DNA of 64,000 nucleotides from Sulfuritalea sp. (GTDB taxonomy: Bacteria; Pseudomonadota; Gammaproteobacteria; Burkholderiales; Rhodocyclaceae): positions 1 through 64,000 of the forward strand of contig JAUXUK010000106.1 of assembly GCA_030680805.1 (NCBI GenBank), given 5' to 3'. Below the pieces are notes generated by a model. That model saw only the letters and a list, made by a program, of their open reading frames with translations. It was not told the DNA's origin and did not search any database. Made by a program: the position numbers and the translations under genes. Shown in pieces: positions 1 through 9,231 of the stretch (the first letter of the stretch is position 1; each line of letters starts with the position of its first letter).

Positions 1-1
1 A

Positions 2-2188
2 GCCATGCGGCAGGAACAGCGTAAGCCCGTTCATGCGGCCCCACTTGACCTCGCCCGAGGCGATGAACTGATCGATCACCACCTGCGCGCCGTTGACGAA
101 ATCACCATATTGAGCTTCCCAGATCACGAGTTCGTTGGGCACGGATGTGGCATAGCCATATTCGAAACCCAGCACCGCCTCCTCTGACAACACCGAGTCG
201 ATGACGACGAAATCGCCCTGGTCCGGGCTCACGTGCTGCAGCGGAACGTAAATGCCCTGGTCCCACCGCTCGCGGTTCTGATCATGCAGCACGGCATGGC
301 GATGGAAAAACGTGCCGCGGCCGGAATCCTGTCCGGAGATGCGGATGGAGTAACCCTCGTTGAGCAAACTGGCGTAAGCGAGCATTTCCGCCATGCCCCA
401 GTCCAGCGGCATCTGGCCCAGCGCCATCTGGCGCCGGTCTTCGATGATCTTCTGCACCCGCGGATGGAGCTTGAAATCCCTGGGAATGGTGGTGACCTTT
501 TCACCCAGCATTTTCAACGTTTCCAGCGGCAGGCGCGTGTCGTCGTTCTCGTTCCACTTGGTTCCCTTGAACGGTTTCCAGTTGGTCTCGAACGGCGGGC
601 GGTAATTGGACAGTATCGTCTGGTTGGTGTGATAACCGTGATCGAGCGCATCGCGGAAGGTGGATATCATCTGGTCGCTCTCGTCGGCGGAAATGACGCT
701 CTCTGCGATGAGGCGGTTCGCGTACACTTTGCGCGGCGTGGGATGCGAATGAATTTTTCGGTACATCAGCGGTTGCGTCACCATCGGCTCGTCCTGCTCG
801 TTGTGGCCGAGCTTGCGGAAGCAGACGATGTCGATCACCACGTCCCTCTTGAACTCCTGGCGGAACTCCATGGCGATCTGCGTCACCAGCGCCACGGCTT
901 CCGGATCGTCGCCATTGACGTGGAAAATCGGCGCCTCGATCATCTTGAAGATGTCGGTGCAATACAAGGAGGAACGGTAGTCGCGCAGATCCGAGGTCGT
1001 AAAGCCGATCTGGTTGTTGACCACGATATGCACCGTGCCGCCGGTGCCGTAACCACGGGTATTGGAGAAATTGAGCATCTCCTGATTGACGCCCTGGCCG
1101 GCGACGGCGGCGTCGCCATGGATCAACACCGGCAATGCCTGACGCTTGCCGTCGGGGCCGCGGCGTACCTGGCGGGCATAGACCGATCCGGCAACGACGG
1201 GGTTGACGATCTCGAGGTGCGATGGATTGAATGCCAGCGTAAGGTGCACCGGGCCGCCCGGGGTCCCGACGTCGGACGAATAGCCCATGTGGTACTTAAC
1301 GTCGCCCGCCGAGAGCGCCTGCTTCTTCTTGCCTTCGAACTCGTCGAACAGCATCGAGGGCTGCTTGCCCAGAGTGTTGACCAGCACGTTAAGGCGGCCG
1401 CGATGGGCCATGCCGATCACCATTTCCTGCACGCCGACGATGCCGGCGGTACGGATCAGCTGGTCCATGGCGAGTATCAGCGCTTCGCCGCCTTCGAGCG
1501 AGAAGCGCTTCTGGCCCACATACTTGGTGTGCAGGTAGCGCTCCAGCGTTTCGGCATGGGTCAGTTGCACCAGGAAGCGCTTCTTGTCTTCAGGGCTGTA
1601 GGCCGGGGTCGAGCGAACCGGTTCCAGCTTGTTCTGCAGCCAGCGCTTCTGGCCCACATCGGACAGGTACATGAACTCGGCGCCGATGGTCCCGCAGAAC
1701 GTCTGCCGGCAGGCTTCGAGGATTTCCCGCAGGGTGGCGTTCTCGGGCACGGCGGCGAACGATCCCGTCTGGAACACCTGACCAAGATCTGCCTCGGTGA
1801 ATCCGTAGTGGGACGGCTCCAGTTCCGGAATCGATGGGCGTTCGCTGCGCTTCAGCGGATCGAGTTGCGCCCAGCGATTGCCGAGAAAGCGGTAGGCATT
1901 GATCAGCTGCAGCACCTTGATCTGCCTGCCGTCGGAACTCGCGGCACGGGACGACTCCTGCAGGGTACCGTCCTTGGCACGCTGGGCAAACGACGTGATC
2001 ACCGGATAGTGGGCGACATCCGGCCCGGTGTAGTTGCCGGCTCCCGGCAGCGTGCCGAGCTTGTCGAAATAGTCGCGCCAGACGGGCTCTACGGAAGCCG
2101 GATTGGCGAGATAGGCGTCGTACAAGGCTTCGATGTACGGCGTGTTGGTGCCGAACAGATACGAGTTGGCCAGCATCTGCTTCATCAT
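2..2188 (-). CDS. sucA: 2-oxoglutarate dehydrogenase E1 component, 3' end outside window
   Basis: This is the thiamine-diphosphate E1 subunit of the 2-oxoglutarate dehydrogenase complex, which decarboxylates 2-oxoglutarate in the TCA cycle. About 729 residues of a usual ~940 are present; the C-terminus runs off the left edge. The N-terminus (MKQMLANSYLFGTN, then PASVEPVWRDYF) is typical of SucA. Further in, the family motifs MVIGMAHRGRLNVL, HGDAAVAGQGV, HIVVNNQIGFTTS and CFRKLGHNEQDEP are all readable. The start is one of two adjacent ATGs (2188 or 2185), preceded by an AGGTGA ribosome site. It lies downstream of gltA on the same strand, but a terminator hairpin separates the two. Confidence 0.97.
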   Translation of the reverse strand, partial: MMKQMLANSYLFGTNTPYIEALYDAYLANPASVEPVWRDYFDKLGTLPGAGNYTGPDVAHYPVITSFAQRAKDGTLQESSRAASSDGRQIKVLQLINAYRFLGNRWAQLDPLKRSERPSIPELEPSHYGFTEADLGQVFQTGSFAAVPENATLREILEACRQTFCGTIGAEFMYLSDVGQKRWLQNKLEPVRSTPAYSPEDKKRFLVQLTHAETLERYLHTKYVGQKRFSLEGGEALILAMDQLIRTAGIVGVQEMVIGMAHRGRLNVLVNTLGKQPSMLFDEFEGKKKQALSAGDVKYHMGYSSDVGTPGGPVHLTLAFNPSHLEIVNPVVAGSVYARQVRRGPDGKRQALPVLIHGDAAVAGQGVNQEMLNFSNTRGYGTGGTVHIVVNNQIGFTTSDLRDYRSSLYCTDIFKMIEAPIFHVNGDDPEAVALVTQIAMEFRQEFKRDVVIDIVCFRKLGHNEQDEPMVTQPLMYRKIHSHPTPRKVYANRLIAESVISADESDQMISTFRDALDHGYHTNQTILSNYRPPFETNWKPFKGTKWNENDDTRLPLETLKMLGEKVTTIPRDFKLHPRVQKIIEDRRQMALGQMPLDWGMAEMLAYASLLNEGYSIRISGQDSGRGTFFHRHAVLHDQNRERWDQGIYVPLQHVSPDQGDFVVIDSVLSEEAVLGFEYGYATSVPNELVIWEAQYGDFVNGAQVVIDQFIASGEVKWGRMNGLTLFLPHG

Positions 2189-2211
2189 TGCATCACCTGA
2201 TCCTGAATGAG

Positions 2212-2240
2212 AAAAAAACGAGGGGCGTCATCCGCCCCTC
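2212..2240 (-). terminator. Rho-independent terminator after gltA
   Basis: Read on the minus strand, GAGGGGCG and CGCCCCTC form an 8-bp stem around a 5-nt loop, followed by a run of seven T. It lies between the gltA stop and the sucA start and ends only about 24 nt before sucA. Confidence 0.85.
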
Positions 2241-2259
2241 AATTGATCCGGCAAACGAC

Positions 2260-3552
2260 TCAGCGCTTGGCCAGCGGCGTAACGTCGCGGCGAGCGGCAC
2301 CGATGTAGAGCTGGCGCGGACGACCGATCTTGTATTCCGGATCGGTGATCATCTCTTCCCACTGCGTCATCCAGCCGACGGTGCGGGCCAGCGCGAAAAT
2401 GCAGGTGAACATCGAGGTCGGAATGCCGAGCGCCTTTTGCACGATACCGGAATAGAAGTCGACGTTCGGGTAGAGCTTCTTCTCGACGAAGTAGGGATCT
2501 TCGAGCGCGATCTTTTCGAGTTCCTTGGCCAGCTTGAACAGGCGGTCGTTTTCCAGACCCAACTCGCTCAGGACATCGGCGCAGACCTTGCTCATCAGCT
2601 TGGCGCGCGGGTCGAAGTTCTTGTACACGCGATGGCCAAAGCCCATCAGCTTGAAGCTGTCGTTCTTGTCCTTGGCGCGCTTGATGTACTCGCCGACACG
2701 CGAGACGTCACCGATTTCCTCGAGCATTTGCAGGCAGGCTTCGTTGGCGCCACCGTGCGCCGGGCCCCACAGGCAGGCAATGCCGGCCGAGATGCAGGCG
2801 AAGGGGTTGGCGCCACTTGATCCGGCCAGGCGCACGGTCGAGGTCGAGGCGTTCTGCTCGTGGTCGGCATGCAAGGTGAAGATGGTATCCAGCGCGTGCA
2901 CCAGCACCGGGTTCGGCTTGTATTCCTCGCAGGGCGTGCCGAACATCATGTGCATGAAGTTGGCCGTGTAGTCGAGGTCGTTGCGCGGGTACATGAAGGG
3001 CTGGCCGGTGTTGTACTTGTAGGCCATGGCCACGATGGTCGGCAATTTTGCGACCAGTCGGTTGAACGAGATACTGCGATCCTCCGGATCGGCGAAATCG
3101 GTGACATCGTGATAGAAGGCCGATAGCGCGCCGACCACGCCGACCATGACCGCCATCGGGTGCGCGTCGCGGCGGAAGCCCTGATAGAGCCGCACCAATT
3201 GCTCGTGCACCATGGTGTGCTTCTTGATCGTGGTTTCGAATTCGCTCTTCTGTTTGGCGTTCGGCAGTTCGCCGTTCTTCAGCAGCCAGGCGACTTCGAG
3301 GAAGTTGCAGTTTTCCGCCAATTGCTCGATCGGATAGCCGCGATACAGCAGTTCGCCCTTGTCACCGTCGATGAAGGTGACCTTCGACTGGCAGCTTGCC
3401 GTCGAGAGAAAACCGGAGTCGTAGGTAAACAGCCCGGTCTTGGCTCCCAGCGTGCGGATGTCGATGACATCGTTGCCATGTACGCCCGTCATCACCGGAA
3501 ATTCGACGGTCTTGCCATCGATGGTCAGGCTTGCTGTGCGATTCGTGCTCAT
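2260..3552 (-). CDS. gltA: citrate synthase (type II, hexameric)
   Basis: Condenses oxaloacetate and acetyl-CoA to citrate. The 430-residue length matches Gram-negative type II citrate synthases. The catalytic regions are visible: the histidine in [11 protein letters not shown], the [15 protein letters not shown] segment and the C-terminal arginine-rich part. I use ATG 3552 ([14 protein letters not shown]), which has an AGAGGA site 7 nt upstream. A longer frame to 3597 exists but would run into sdhE. It is the last gene of the leftward sdhCDABE-gltA operon before a terminator. Confidence 0.97.
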   Translation of the reverse strand: MSTNRTASLTIDGKTVEFPVMTGVHGNDVIDIRTLGAKTGLFTYDSGFLSTASCQSKVTFIDGDKGELLYRGYPIEQLAENCNFLEVAWLLKNGELPNAKQKSEFETTIKKHTMVHEQLVRLYQGFRRDAHPMAVMVGVVGALSAFYHDVTDFADPEDRSISFNRLVAKLPTIVAMAYKYNTGQPFMYPRNDLDYTANFMHMMFGTPCEEYKPNPVLVHALDTIFTLHADHEQNASTSTVRLAGSSGANPFACISAGIACLWGPAHGGANEACLQMLEEIGDVSRVGEYIKRAKDKNDSFKLMGFGHRVYKNFDPRAKLMSKVCADVLSELGLENDRLFKLAKELEKIALEDPYFVEKKLYPNVDFYSGIVQKALGIPTSMFTCIFALARTVGWMTQWEEMITDPEYKIGRPRQLYIGAARRDVTPLAKR

Positions 3553-3593
3553 AGTCAGATCCTCTTTAAGGCCCGTTGAAATGCGACTGCTAC

Positions 3594-3860
3594 TCAAAAA
3601 TCAGCTGCGGGTGATACTTCCCGCAGCCGCTCAATCATTGCCGCCTGTTGCGGATCGTCGGCGGCTTCCCTGCCACTTACCAGCGCCCACAGATCGTGGT
3701 CTTGCAGTTCCAGCAAACTTTCCAGCGCCGCTTCGCCTTGCTCATCGAGAGTGTCTTCATAACGCTCCCAGAAGCGGTCGAACACCAGATCCAGTTCCAG
3801 CAGGGCGCGCCGGCAATGCCATTTCAGGCGATTGATGCGCGCCTTGCGATTCTCATCCAT
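3594..3860 (-). CDS. sdhE: FAD assembly factor SdhE (DUF339)
   Basis: An 88-residue protein of the SdhE/YgfY family, which promotes covalent flavin attachment to SdhA. The N-terminus carries the expected [20 protein letters not shown] stretch, equivalent to the conserved RGMRELD region of the family, and an acidic helical middle ([12 protein letters not shown]). It sits 2 nt after sdhB and before gltA, the usual betaproteobacterial position, so function follows from both sequence and context. Confidence 0.93.
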   Translation of the reverse strand: MDENRKARINRLKWHCRRALLELDLVFDRFWERYEDTLDEQGEAALESLLELQDHDLWALVSGREAADDPQQAAMIERLREVSPAADF

Positions 3861-3862
3861 TC

Positions 3863-4585
3863 TCAGACGGCCCGACGGACCATCATTTCCTTGATTTTTC
3901 CGATTGCCTTGGTCGGGTTCAGGCCCTTGGGACAGACATCGACGCAGTTCATGATGGTGTGGCAGCGGAACAGGCGATACGGGTCCTCAAGATCATCCAG
4001 ACGTTCGCTGGTGGCCTGGTCACGCGTATCGGCGATGAACCGGTAGGCGGCGAGCAGGCCGGCCGGGCCGACAAACTTGTCCGGGTTCCACCAGAAGGAC
4101 GGGCAGGACGTCGAGCAGCAGGCGCAGAGGATGCACTCGTACAAGCCATTCAGTTCCTCGCGGTCCTCCGGCGACTGCAGGCGCTCGCGCTCGGGTGGCG
4201 GATCGTTGTTGATCAGGTAGGGCTTGATCGAGTTGTACTGCTTGAAGAACTGCGTCATGTCGACGATCAGGTCGCGGATCACCGGCAGGCCGGGCAGCGG
4301 GCGCAGGACGATCGGCTTGCCCTCGGGGAAGCTGTCCATCGCGGTCAGGCAGGCCAGGCCGTTCTTGCCGTTGATGTTCATCGCGTCGGAGCCGCAGACG
4401 CCTTCGCGGCAGGAGCGGCGGAAGGAAATGGAATCGTCATGCGCCTTGAGCTTGACCATGGCGTCGAGCAGCTTGCGGTCGGTCGAGTCGATCTCGACCG
4501 AGATGTCCTGCATGTAAGGCTTGGCGTCCTGGTCCGGATCGTAACGGTAGATCCTGAACTGGACGGTACGGGTGGCATTCGTCAT
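3863..4585 (-). CDS. sdhB: succinate dehydrogenase iron-sulfur subunit
   Basis: The 240-residue electron-transfer subunit of complex II. Three cysteine clusters are visible: SCREGVCGSDAMNINGKNGL for the [2Fe-2S] centre, CILCACCSTSCPSFWWNPD for the [4Fe-4S] centre, and CHTIMNCVDVCPKGLNP for the [3Fe-4S] centre. Length and order agree with E. coli SdhB. It follows sdhA with a 13-nt gap and precedes sdhE. Confidence 0.97.
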   Translation of the reverse strand: MTNATRTVQFRIYRYDPDQDAKPYMQDISVEIDSTDRKLLDAMVKLKAHDDSISFRRSCREGVCGSDAMNINGKNGLACLTAMDSFPEGKPIVLRPLPGLPVIRDLIVDMTQFFKQYNSIKPYLINNDPPPERERLQSPEDREELNGLYECILCACCSTSCPSFWWNPDKFVGPAGLLAAYRFIADTRDQATSERLDDLEDPYRLFRCHTIMNCVDVCPKGLNPTKAIGKIKEMMVRRAV

Positions 4586-4598
4586 CGTCGGTTCCTTG

Positions 4599-6386
4599 TC
4601 AGTAGGCGCGCTTCTTCAGCTCGATGGTGTCGACGCTCATCGGCTTCATTTGCACCGCCTTGTAGTCGAGACGACTGCCTTCTCGGTACCAGAGGGTGTG
4701 TTTCAGCCAGTTCTTGTCGTCGCGTCCATCGGGAGTCTCCGGCGTGTCGATCGCGTCATCGCGGACGTGGGCGCCGCGCGACTCGGTGCGGGCATTGGCT
4801 GAAGTGATGGTCGCCTTGGCGACTTCGATCAGGTTGTCGAGTTCCAGCGCCTCGATGCGGGCCGTGTTGAATACCTTCGACTTGTCCTTGATTTGGGTCT
4901 GCGCCACCTGCCCGGCGATCTCGTCGATACGCTTGACGCCTTCGGCCAGCATGTCCTTGAAGCGGAACACGCCGGCATGCTTCTGCATGGTGCGCTGCAT
5001 GGACAAGCGCGTCTCATGCACGTCGGCGCCGTCTTTCTGATGATTGAGGCGATCGAGCCGCGCAAGAGTCTTGTCGATGGCTTCCTGCGGCAGGGGTTTG
5101 TGCGCCTTGACGTTGCCGCGAAGGTCGTTCACCGCCGTTTCGCCAGCCGACTTGCCGAACACCAGCAGGTCGAGCAGGGAATTGGTGCCCAGTCGGTTCG
5201 CGCCATGCACCGACGCGCAGGCACACTCGCCGGCAGCATAGAAGCCCTGTACCGGGGTGCTCTGGTTGCCGTCCTTGGGCACCACTACCTGACCGTGGTA
5301 GTTGGTGGGAATGCCGCCCATCTGGTAGTGACACGTCGGCACCACCGGCAGCGGTTCCTTGAGGCAATCGACACCCGCAAACTGGATGCCGATTTCATGG
5401 ATGCCGGGCAGGCGCTTCATGATGGTTTCCGGCGGCAGGTGGGTGATGTCGAGCAGAACGAAATCCTTGTTCGGCCCACAGCCACGGCCTTCGTTGATCT
5501 CGGTGGTCATGGCGCGTGATACCACGTCGCGCGAGGCCAGGTCCTTGGCATTCGGCGCATAACGCTCCATGAAGCGTTCGCCCGCCGAGTTGCGCAGGAT
5601 GCCGCCTTCGCCGCGCACCCCTTCGGTAATCAGCACCCCGGCACCGGCGACGCCGGTCGGGTGAAATTGCCAGAATTCCATGTCTTCCAGCGGTATGCCA
5701 GCGCGGGCCGCCATGCCGACACCGTCGCCGGTGTTGATGAAGGCATTGGTCGAAGAGTAATAGATGCGCCCCGCTCCACCCGTCGCGAAAATGGTCGCCT
5801 TGGCGTGGAATACGACGACTTCGCCGGTTTCCATGTCCATCGCCGTAACGCCCAGCACATCGCCCGCGGCATCGCGCACCAGATCGAGCGCCTGCCACTC
5901 GACGAAGAATTGCGTATTCACCTTGATGTTGCGCTGGTACATCGCGTGCAGCATGGCATGGCCGGTGCGGTCAGCGGCCGCACAGGAGCGGCGCACCGGC
6001 TTTTCGCCGAAGTTCGACATGTGGCCGCCGAAGGGACGCTGGTAGATCTTGCCGTTGTCGAGGCGGTCGAAAGGCATGCCGTAGTGCTCGAGTTCGACCA
6101 CCACTTCGTTGGCCTTGCGACACATGAATTCAATGGCATCCTGGTCACCGAGCCAGTCGGAGCCCTTGACCGTGTCGTACATGTGCCAGTGCCAGTGGTC
6201 TTCCTCGGAATTGCCCAGGCTGGCGGCGACGCCGCCCTGCGCCGCGACGGTATGCGAGCGGGTCGGAAAAACCTTGGTCAGCACGGCGGTCTTGTAGCCC
6301 GCCTCGGACAATTGAATCGCGGCGCGCAGGCCGGCACCGCCGGCGCCGACGATCACCGCATCGAACTTGCGAACGGTATAGCTCAC
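4599..6386 (-). CDS. sdhA: succinate dehydrogenase flavoprotein subunit
   Basis: The FAD-bearing catalytic subunit, about 595 residues. It starts with the Rossmann motif DAVIVGAGGAGLRAA, has SHTVAAQGGVAASLGN with the histidine that binds FAD covalently, the active-site stretch HPTGVAGAGVLITEGVRGEGG, and GECACASVHGANRLGTNSLLDL. I choose GTG 6386: it overlaps the sdhD stop as GTGA and has a GGAG site 6 nt upstream. An in-frame TTG at 6398 would add four residues and lies on that ribosome site. Confidence 0.96.
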   Translation of the reverse strand: MSYTVRKFDAVIVGAGGAGLRAAIQLSEAGYKTAVLTKVFPTRSHTVAAQGGVAASLGNSEEDHWHWHMYDTVKGSDWLGDQDAIEFMCRKANEVVVELEHYGMPFDRLDNGKIYQRPFGGHMSNFGEKPVRRSCAAADRTGHAMLHAMYQRNIKVNTQFFVEWQALDLVRDAAGDVLGVTAMDMETGEVVVFHAKATIFATGGAGRIYYSSTNAFINTGDGVGMAARAGIPLEDMEFWQFHPTGVAGAGVLITEGVRGEGGILRNSAGERFMERYAPNAKDLASRDVVSRAMTTEINEGRGCGPNKDFVLLDITHLPPETIMKRLPGIHEIGIQFAGVDCLKEPLPVVPTCHYQMGGIPTNYHGQVVVPKDGNQSTPVQGFYAAGECACASVHGANRLGTNSLLDLLVFGKSAGETAVNDLRGNVKAHKPLPQEAIDKTLARLDRLNHQKDGADVHETRLSMQRTMQKHAGVFRFKDMLAEGVKRIDEIAGQVAQTQIKDKSKVFNTARIEALELDNLIEVAKATITSANARTESRGAHVRDDAIDTPETPDGRDDKNWLKHTLWYREGSRLDYKAVQMKPMSVDTIELKKRAY

Positions 6387-6730
6387 TGCAGTCTCCAAAT
6401 GATCTGAACGGCCCAGCCGGCATAGCCGACCAGGGCGAGAAGCGTCAGTACATGCAGGATGACGCGAACCGCCGCGGAGTTGAGGTAGTCCATCCAGATG
6501 TCCCTCACGCCTACCCAGGCGTGGTAGCAGAGGCTGATGATGAACAGGAAGGTGATGTAGCGGATGAAACCGTTGGCCATGAAGGCGTGCCAGGCTTCAC
6601 GCGAAGCGGCTGCGCCGCCCAGCGTTGCCGCGAATATGATCAAGGTATAGACGGCCATGACAACGCCGGTGACGCGCTGTGCCAGCCAGTCCATGAGGCC
6701 GTAATGGGCACCGACAACAAGTCGCTTCAT
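6383..6730 (-). CDS. sdhD: succinate dehydrogenase membrane anchor subunit
   Basis: A 115-residue protein with three hydrophobic segments, one of the two cytochrome b556 anchor subunits. Visible features are GLMDWLAQRVTGVVMAVYTL (ubiquinone-site region) and the haem-side histidine in LCYHAWVGVRDIWMDY. It begins 1 nt after the sdhC stop and overlaps the sdhA start by 4 nt, so the genes are translationally coupled. Confidence 0.94.
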   Translation of the reverse strand: MKRLVVGAHYGLMDWLAQRVTGVVMAVYTLIIFAATLGGAAASREAWHAFMANGFIRYITFLFIISLCYHAWVGVRDIWMDYLNSAAVRVILHVLTLLALVGYAGWAVQIIWRLQ

Positions 6731-6731
6731 G

Positions 6732-7127
6732 TCAGTAGGCTCCCAGCAGCTTGAGGCCGAAGATCAGGGTCAGCGTCAGGCTGATGACCATGACGGCTAC
6801 GGCAGAGGCGTGCGCCTGTTCTTTTTCGACACCGACATGAATATCAATCAGGAGGATGCGGATACCCATGCAGAAGTGGTGCAGGAAAGCCCACAGCAGC
6901 CCCACCAGAATCAGCTTGACCAGCAGATTGCCGGTGACCGCGGAGAACATCGCGACGCTCTCCGCACTGGTGCCGAGAGACAACTGGAGCAACCAGATCA
7001 GCAGCGGCAGCATGAGGAACAGGCCCGCTCCGCTGACGCGGTGCAATATCGACGCAAACCCGGCCAGGGGCAGCCTGATTTCATGAAGCGCCAAATATTT
7101 CGGGCGCTGTTTGCTCATCTCTGGCAT
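6732..7127 (-). CDS. sdhC: succinate dehydrogenase cytochrome b556 subunit
   Basis: The large membrane anchor of complex II, 131 residues with three membrane spans. The family signature SILHRVSGAGLFLMLPLLI and the haem-ligand region LHHFCMGIRILLIDIH are present. I take ATG 7127 (MPEMSKQRPKYLAL), with a GGAG site about 10 nt upstream; the frame is open to 7169. It is the first gene of the sdh-gltA operon. Confidence 0.94.
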   Translation of the reverse strand: MPEMSKQRPKYLALHEIRLPLAGFASILHRVSGAGLFLMLPLLIWLLQLSLGTSAESVAMFSAVTGNLLVKLILVGLLWAFLHHFCMGIRILLIDIHVGVEKEQAHASAVAVMVISLTLTLIFGLKLLGAY

Positions 7128-7157
7128 AAGAAGGAATCTCCGAATTTGATGCGCTGC

Positions 7158-7186
7158 ACTATAAAACAAACCGTGTCAGGTTGAAA
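7158..7186 (-). promoter_or_regulatory. possible sigma-70 promoter of sdhC operon
   Basis: On the minus strand a TATAGT -10 (7163-7158) stands 17 nt after a weak TTTCAA -35 (7186-7181), giving a leader of roughly 25 nt before sdhC. The -35 matches only half of the consensus. Confidence 0.35.
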
Positions 7187-7207
7187 CAATTTTTATGCGC
7201 TGTCGGC

Positions 7208-7984
7208 CTAGCCGAGCTCGTTGAAATAGCAGTGGTCGTTGGTCGAGTAAAGCCCGCGCCGCCACTCGACCGGCTTGTCGCCGTAGGAAAAGCTCACGCG
7301 CTCGACCGACAACAGCGGGCTGCCCTCCGGCACGCGCAGCAGTTCGGCACTGGCGCGGTCGGCCGGCACGGCGCGCAGGCGCTCTTCGGCGCGGATCATG
7401 CGGATGCCGAAACGGTTTTCGAAGAAGCTGTAGAGCGAGCCCTGATAGTCGCGCAGCATCTCGAGGGTAACGGTGCCGAATATGCTGCCCGGCAAATAGA
7501 TTTCATCCACCACCACTGGCTTGCCGGCAAACTGCAGCAGGCGGCGCACGATGTTGATCGGATCGCCGATGTTCAGTTCGAGCATGCGGGCGACTTCGGG
7601 ACCCGCCTTGGCGCGCCAGCATTCGAGGGGGACGCTCTGGGCCTGCTCGATGCCTCCGGCCAGTGGCACCAGCCGCAGGAAGCGGAAGAAGGCACGCGGA
7701 TCATCATGGGAGGCGACGAAAGTGCCTTTGCCTTGCCTGCGTATCAGAAGGTTTTCGGCCGCCATTTCGTCGATGGCCTTGCGCACGGTTCCCTGGCTGA
7801 CGTTGAATCGTGTCGCGAGTTCCCCTTCGCTGGGAATGGCCTCGCCCGGTCGCCACTCGCCGGATTCGAGGCGCTGCAGCAGCAGGCTCTTGATCTGGCG
7901 GTAGAGCGGACTGAAGGTCGGCGAGGACGCCGCCCCGGAGGAAGCCCCTTTTGGAGGCGCAATAGAATCCGGCATGAACGGCAT
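7208..7984 (-). CDS. GntR-family transcriptional regulator (HutC/UTRA type)
   Basis: A 258-residue regulator. Residues ~25-95 form a GntR winged helix-turn-helix (IKSLLLQRLESGEWRPGEA, FNVSQGTVRKAIDEMAAE, LIRRQGKGTFVA), and the rest is a UTRA ligand-binding domain ending in VSFSYGDKPVEWRR. It lies between the sdh operon and divergent mdh. The 18-bp palindrome at 8023-8040 is the obvious operator, so I infer that it controls itself and mdh, and possibly the sdh side. Its effector cannot be told from sequence. An in-frame ATG at 7975 is an alternative start. Confidence 0.92.
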   Translation of the reverse strand: MPFMPDSIAPPKGASSGAASSPTFSPLYRQIKSLLLQRLESGEWRPGEAIPSEGELATRFNVSQGTVRKAIDEMAAENLLIRRQGKGTFVASHDDPRAFFRFLRLVPLAGGIEQAQSVPLECWRAKAGPEVARMLELNIGDPINIVRRLLQFAGKPVVVDEIYLPGSIFGTVTLEMLRDYQGSLYSFFENRFGIRMIRAEERLRAVPADRASAELLRVPEGSPLLSVERVSFSYGDKPVEWRRGLYSTNDHCYFNELG

Positions 7985-8022
7985 TTGAACACATTTTCAA
8001 TGACTCGTCCACACCACATCTT

Positions 8023-8040
8023 ATGTCTTATATAAGACAT
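8023..8040. promoter_or_regulatory. perfect 18-bp palindromic operator
   Basis: ATGTCTTATATAAGACAT is a perfect palindrome between the divergent gntR and mdh genes. It lies just upstream of the mdh -35. On the minus strand it falls between a TAAGAT -10 (8023-8018) and a weak -35 for gntR. This is the arrangement expected of a GntR-family site repressing both directions. Confidence 0.75.
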
Positions 8041-8050
8041 TTGACAGATA

Positions 8051-8079
8051 TTGACACAGCGCAGCACAGGATTTAAGAT
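8051..8079 (+). promoter_or_regulatory. mdh: sigma-70 promoter of mdh
   Basis: TTGACA (8051-8056), a 17-nt spacer and TAAGAT (8074-8079) form a near-consensus promoter. The predicted transcript would have a leader of about 110 nt before the mdh ATG. Confidence 0.7.
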
Positions 8080-8196
8080 TCACCGCAACGGTCCAGCCGT
8101 ATCGGCGTAAAGTTGCGTTTTGCACCCCGCCTCCAGATCGATCCGCTTTCTTGCAGTCTTGTCCAATCGATTCAAATTGATACAGGAGTTCTACAA

Positions 8197-9186
8197 ATGG
8201 CAAAAGCCCCCGTTCGAGTTGCAGTGACCGGCGCCGCCGGGCAAATCGGATACGCCCTGGTTTTTCGCATCGCCGCCGGCGAAATGCTGGGCAAGGATCA
8301 ACCCGTGATCCTGCAGATGCTGGAACTGCCGATGGAGAAGGCCCAGGCAGCATTGAAGGGCGTGATGATGGAACTCGATGATTGCGCCTTCCCGACATTG
8401 GCCGGCATGGTCGGCACCGATGATCCGAAAGTCGCCTTCAAGGATGCGGATTACGCACTGCTGGTCGGCGCCAAGCCGCGCGGCCCGGGCATGGAGCGCA
8501 AGGACCTGTTGATGGAAAACGCCAAGATCTTCATCGAGCAGGGCAAGGCATTGAACGACGTCGCCTCGCGCAATGTCAAAGTTCTGGTAGTCGGCAACCC
8601 GGCCAACACCAATGCCTACATCGCCATGAAATCAGCACCCAGCCTGCCGAAGAAGAACTTCACCGCAATGCTGCGCCTCGATCACAACCGCGCCGTGTCG
8701 CAGCTTGCCACGCGCACCGGCAAGACCGTGTCCGATGTCGAGAAGATGATCGTCTGGGGCAACCACTCGCCGACGATGTATCCGGATCTGCGCTTCTGTA
8801 CCGTGGCCGGCGCCGCCGCCCCCGCCGCCATCGGTGACGAAACCTGGTATCGCGACACCTATATCCCCACCGTCGGCAAGCGCGGCGCAGCGATCATCGC
8901 CGCGCGCGGCGCATCGTCCGCCGCGTCGGCGGCCAATGCCGCGATCGGCCACATGCACGACTGGGCGCTGGGTACCAACGGCAAGTGGGTCACCATGGGC
9001 ATTCCTTCCGACGGCAGCTACGGCATTCAGCAGGACATCATCTACGGCGTGCCCGTCACCTGCGAAAACGGTGAGTACAAGCGCGTCGAAGGCCTCAGCG
9101 TCGACGACTACTCGCGCGGCATGATGAACAAGACCCTCGCCGAACTGCAGGAAGAGCAAGCCGGCGTCGCCAGCCTCCTCGGCTGA
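8197..9186 (+). CDS. mdh: malate dehydrogenase
   Basis: Oxidises malate to oxaloacetate with NAD. The 329-residue protein starts [19 protein letters not shown] with the NAD-binding glycine motif. It contains [14 protein letters not shown], the substrate/NAD region [11 protein letters not shown], and the catalytic histidine in [13 protein letters not shown]. The start ATG 8197 has an AGGAG site 8 nt upstream; the longer frame from 8113 is untranslated leader. It heads a rightward TCA gene set with the lyase and acnB. Confidence 0.97.
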   Translation: MAKAPVRVAVTGAAGQIGYALVFRIAAGEMLGKDQPVILQMLELPMEKAQAALKGVMMELDDCAFPTLAGMVGTDDPKVAFKDADYALLVGAKPRGPGMERKDLLMENAKIFIEQGKALNDVASRNVKVLVVGNPANTNAYIAMKSAPSLPKKNFTAMLRLDHNRAVSQLATRTGKTVSDVEKMIVWGNHSPTMYPDLRFCTVAGAAAPAAIGDETWYRDTYIPTVGKRGAAIIAARGASSAASAANAAIGHMHDWALGTNGKWVTMGIPSDGSYGIQQDIIYGVPVTCENGEYKRVEGLSVDDYSRGMMNKTLAELQEEQAGVASLLG

Positions 9187-9231
9187 TGGCAGGCGGCGGG
9201 ATGCAGTGGAGCACGCTGCGGTAAATCCGAC

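Noticed and set aside
233-2200. Long plus-strand open frame (655 codons) across the sucA region
   Set aside because: It is exactly antisense to sucA, whose minus-strand translation has continuous SucA motifs. Long antisense frames are common in GC-rich genes.
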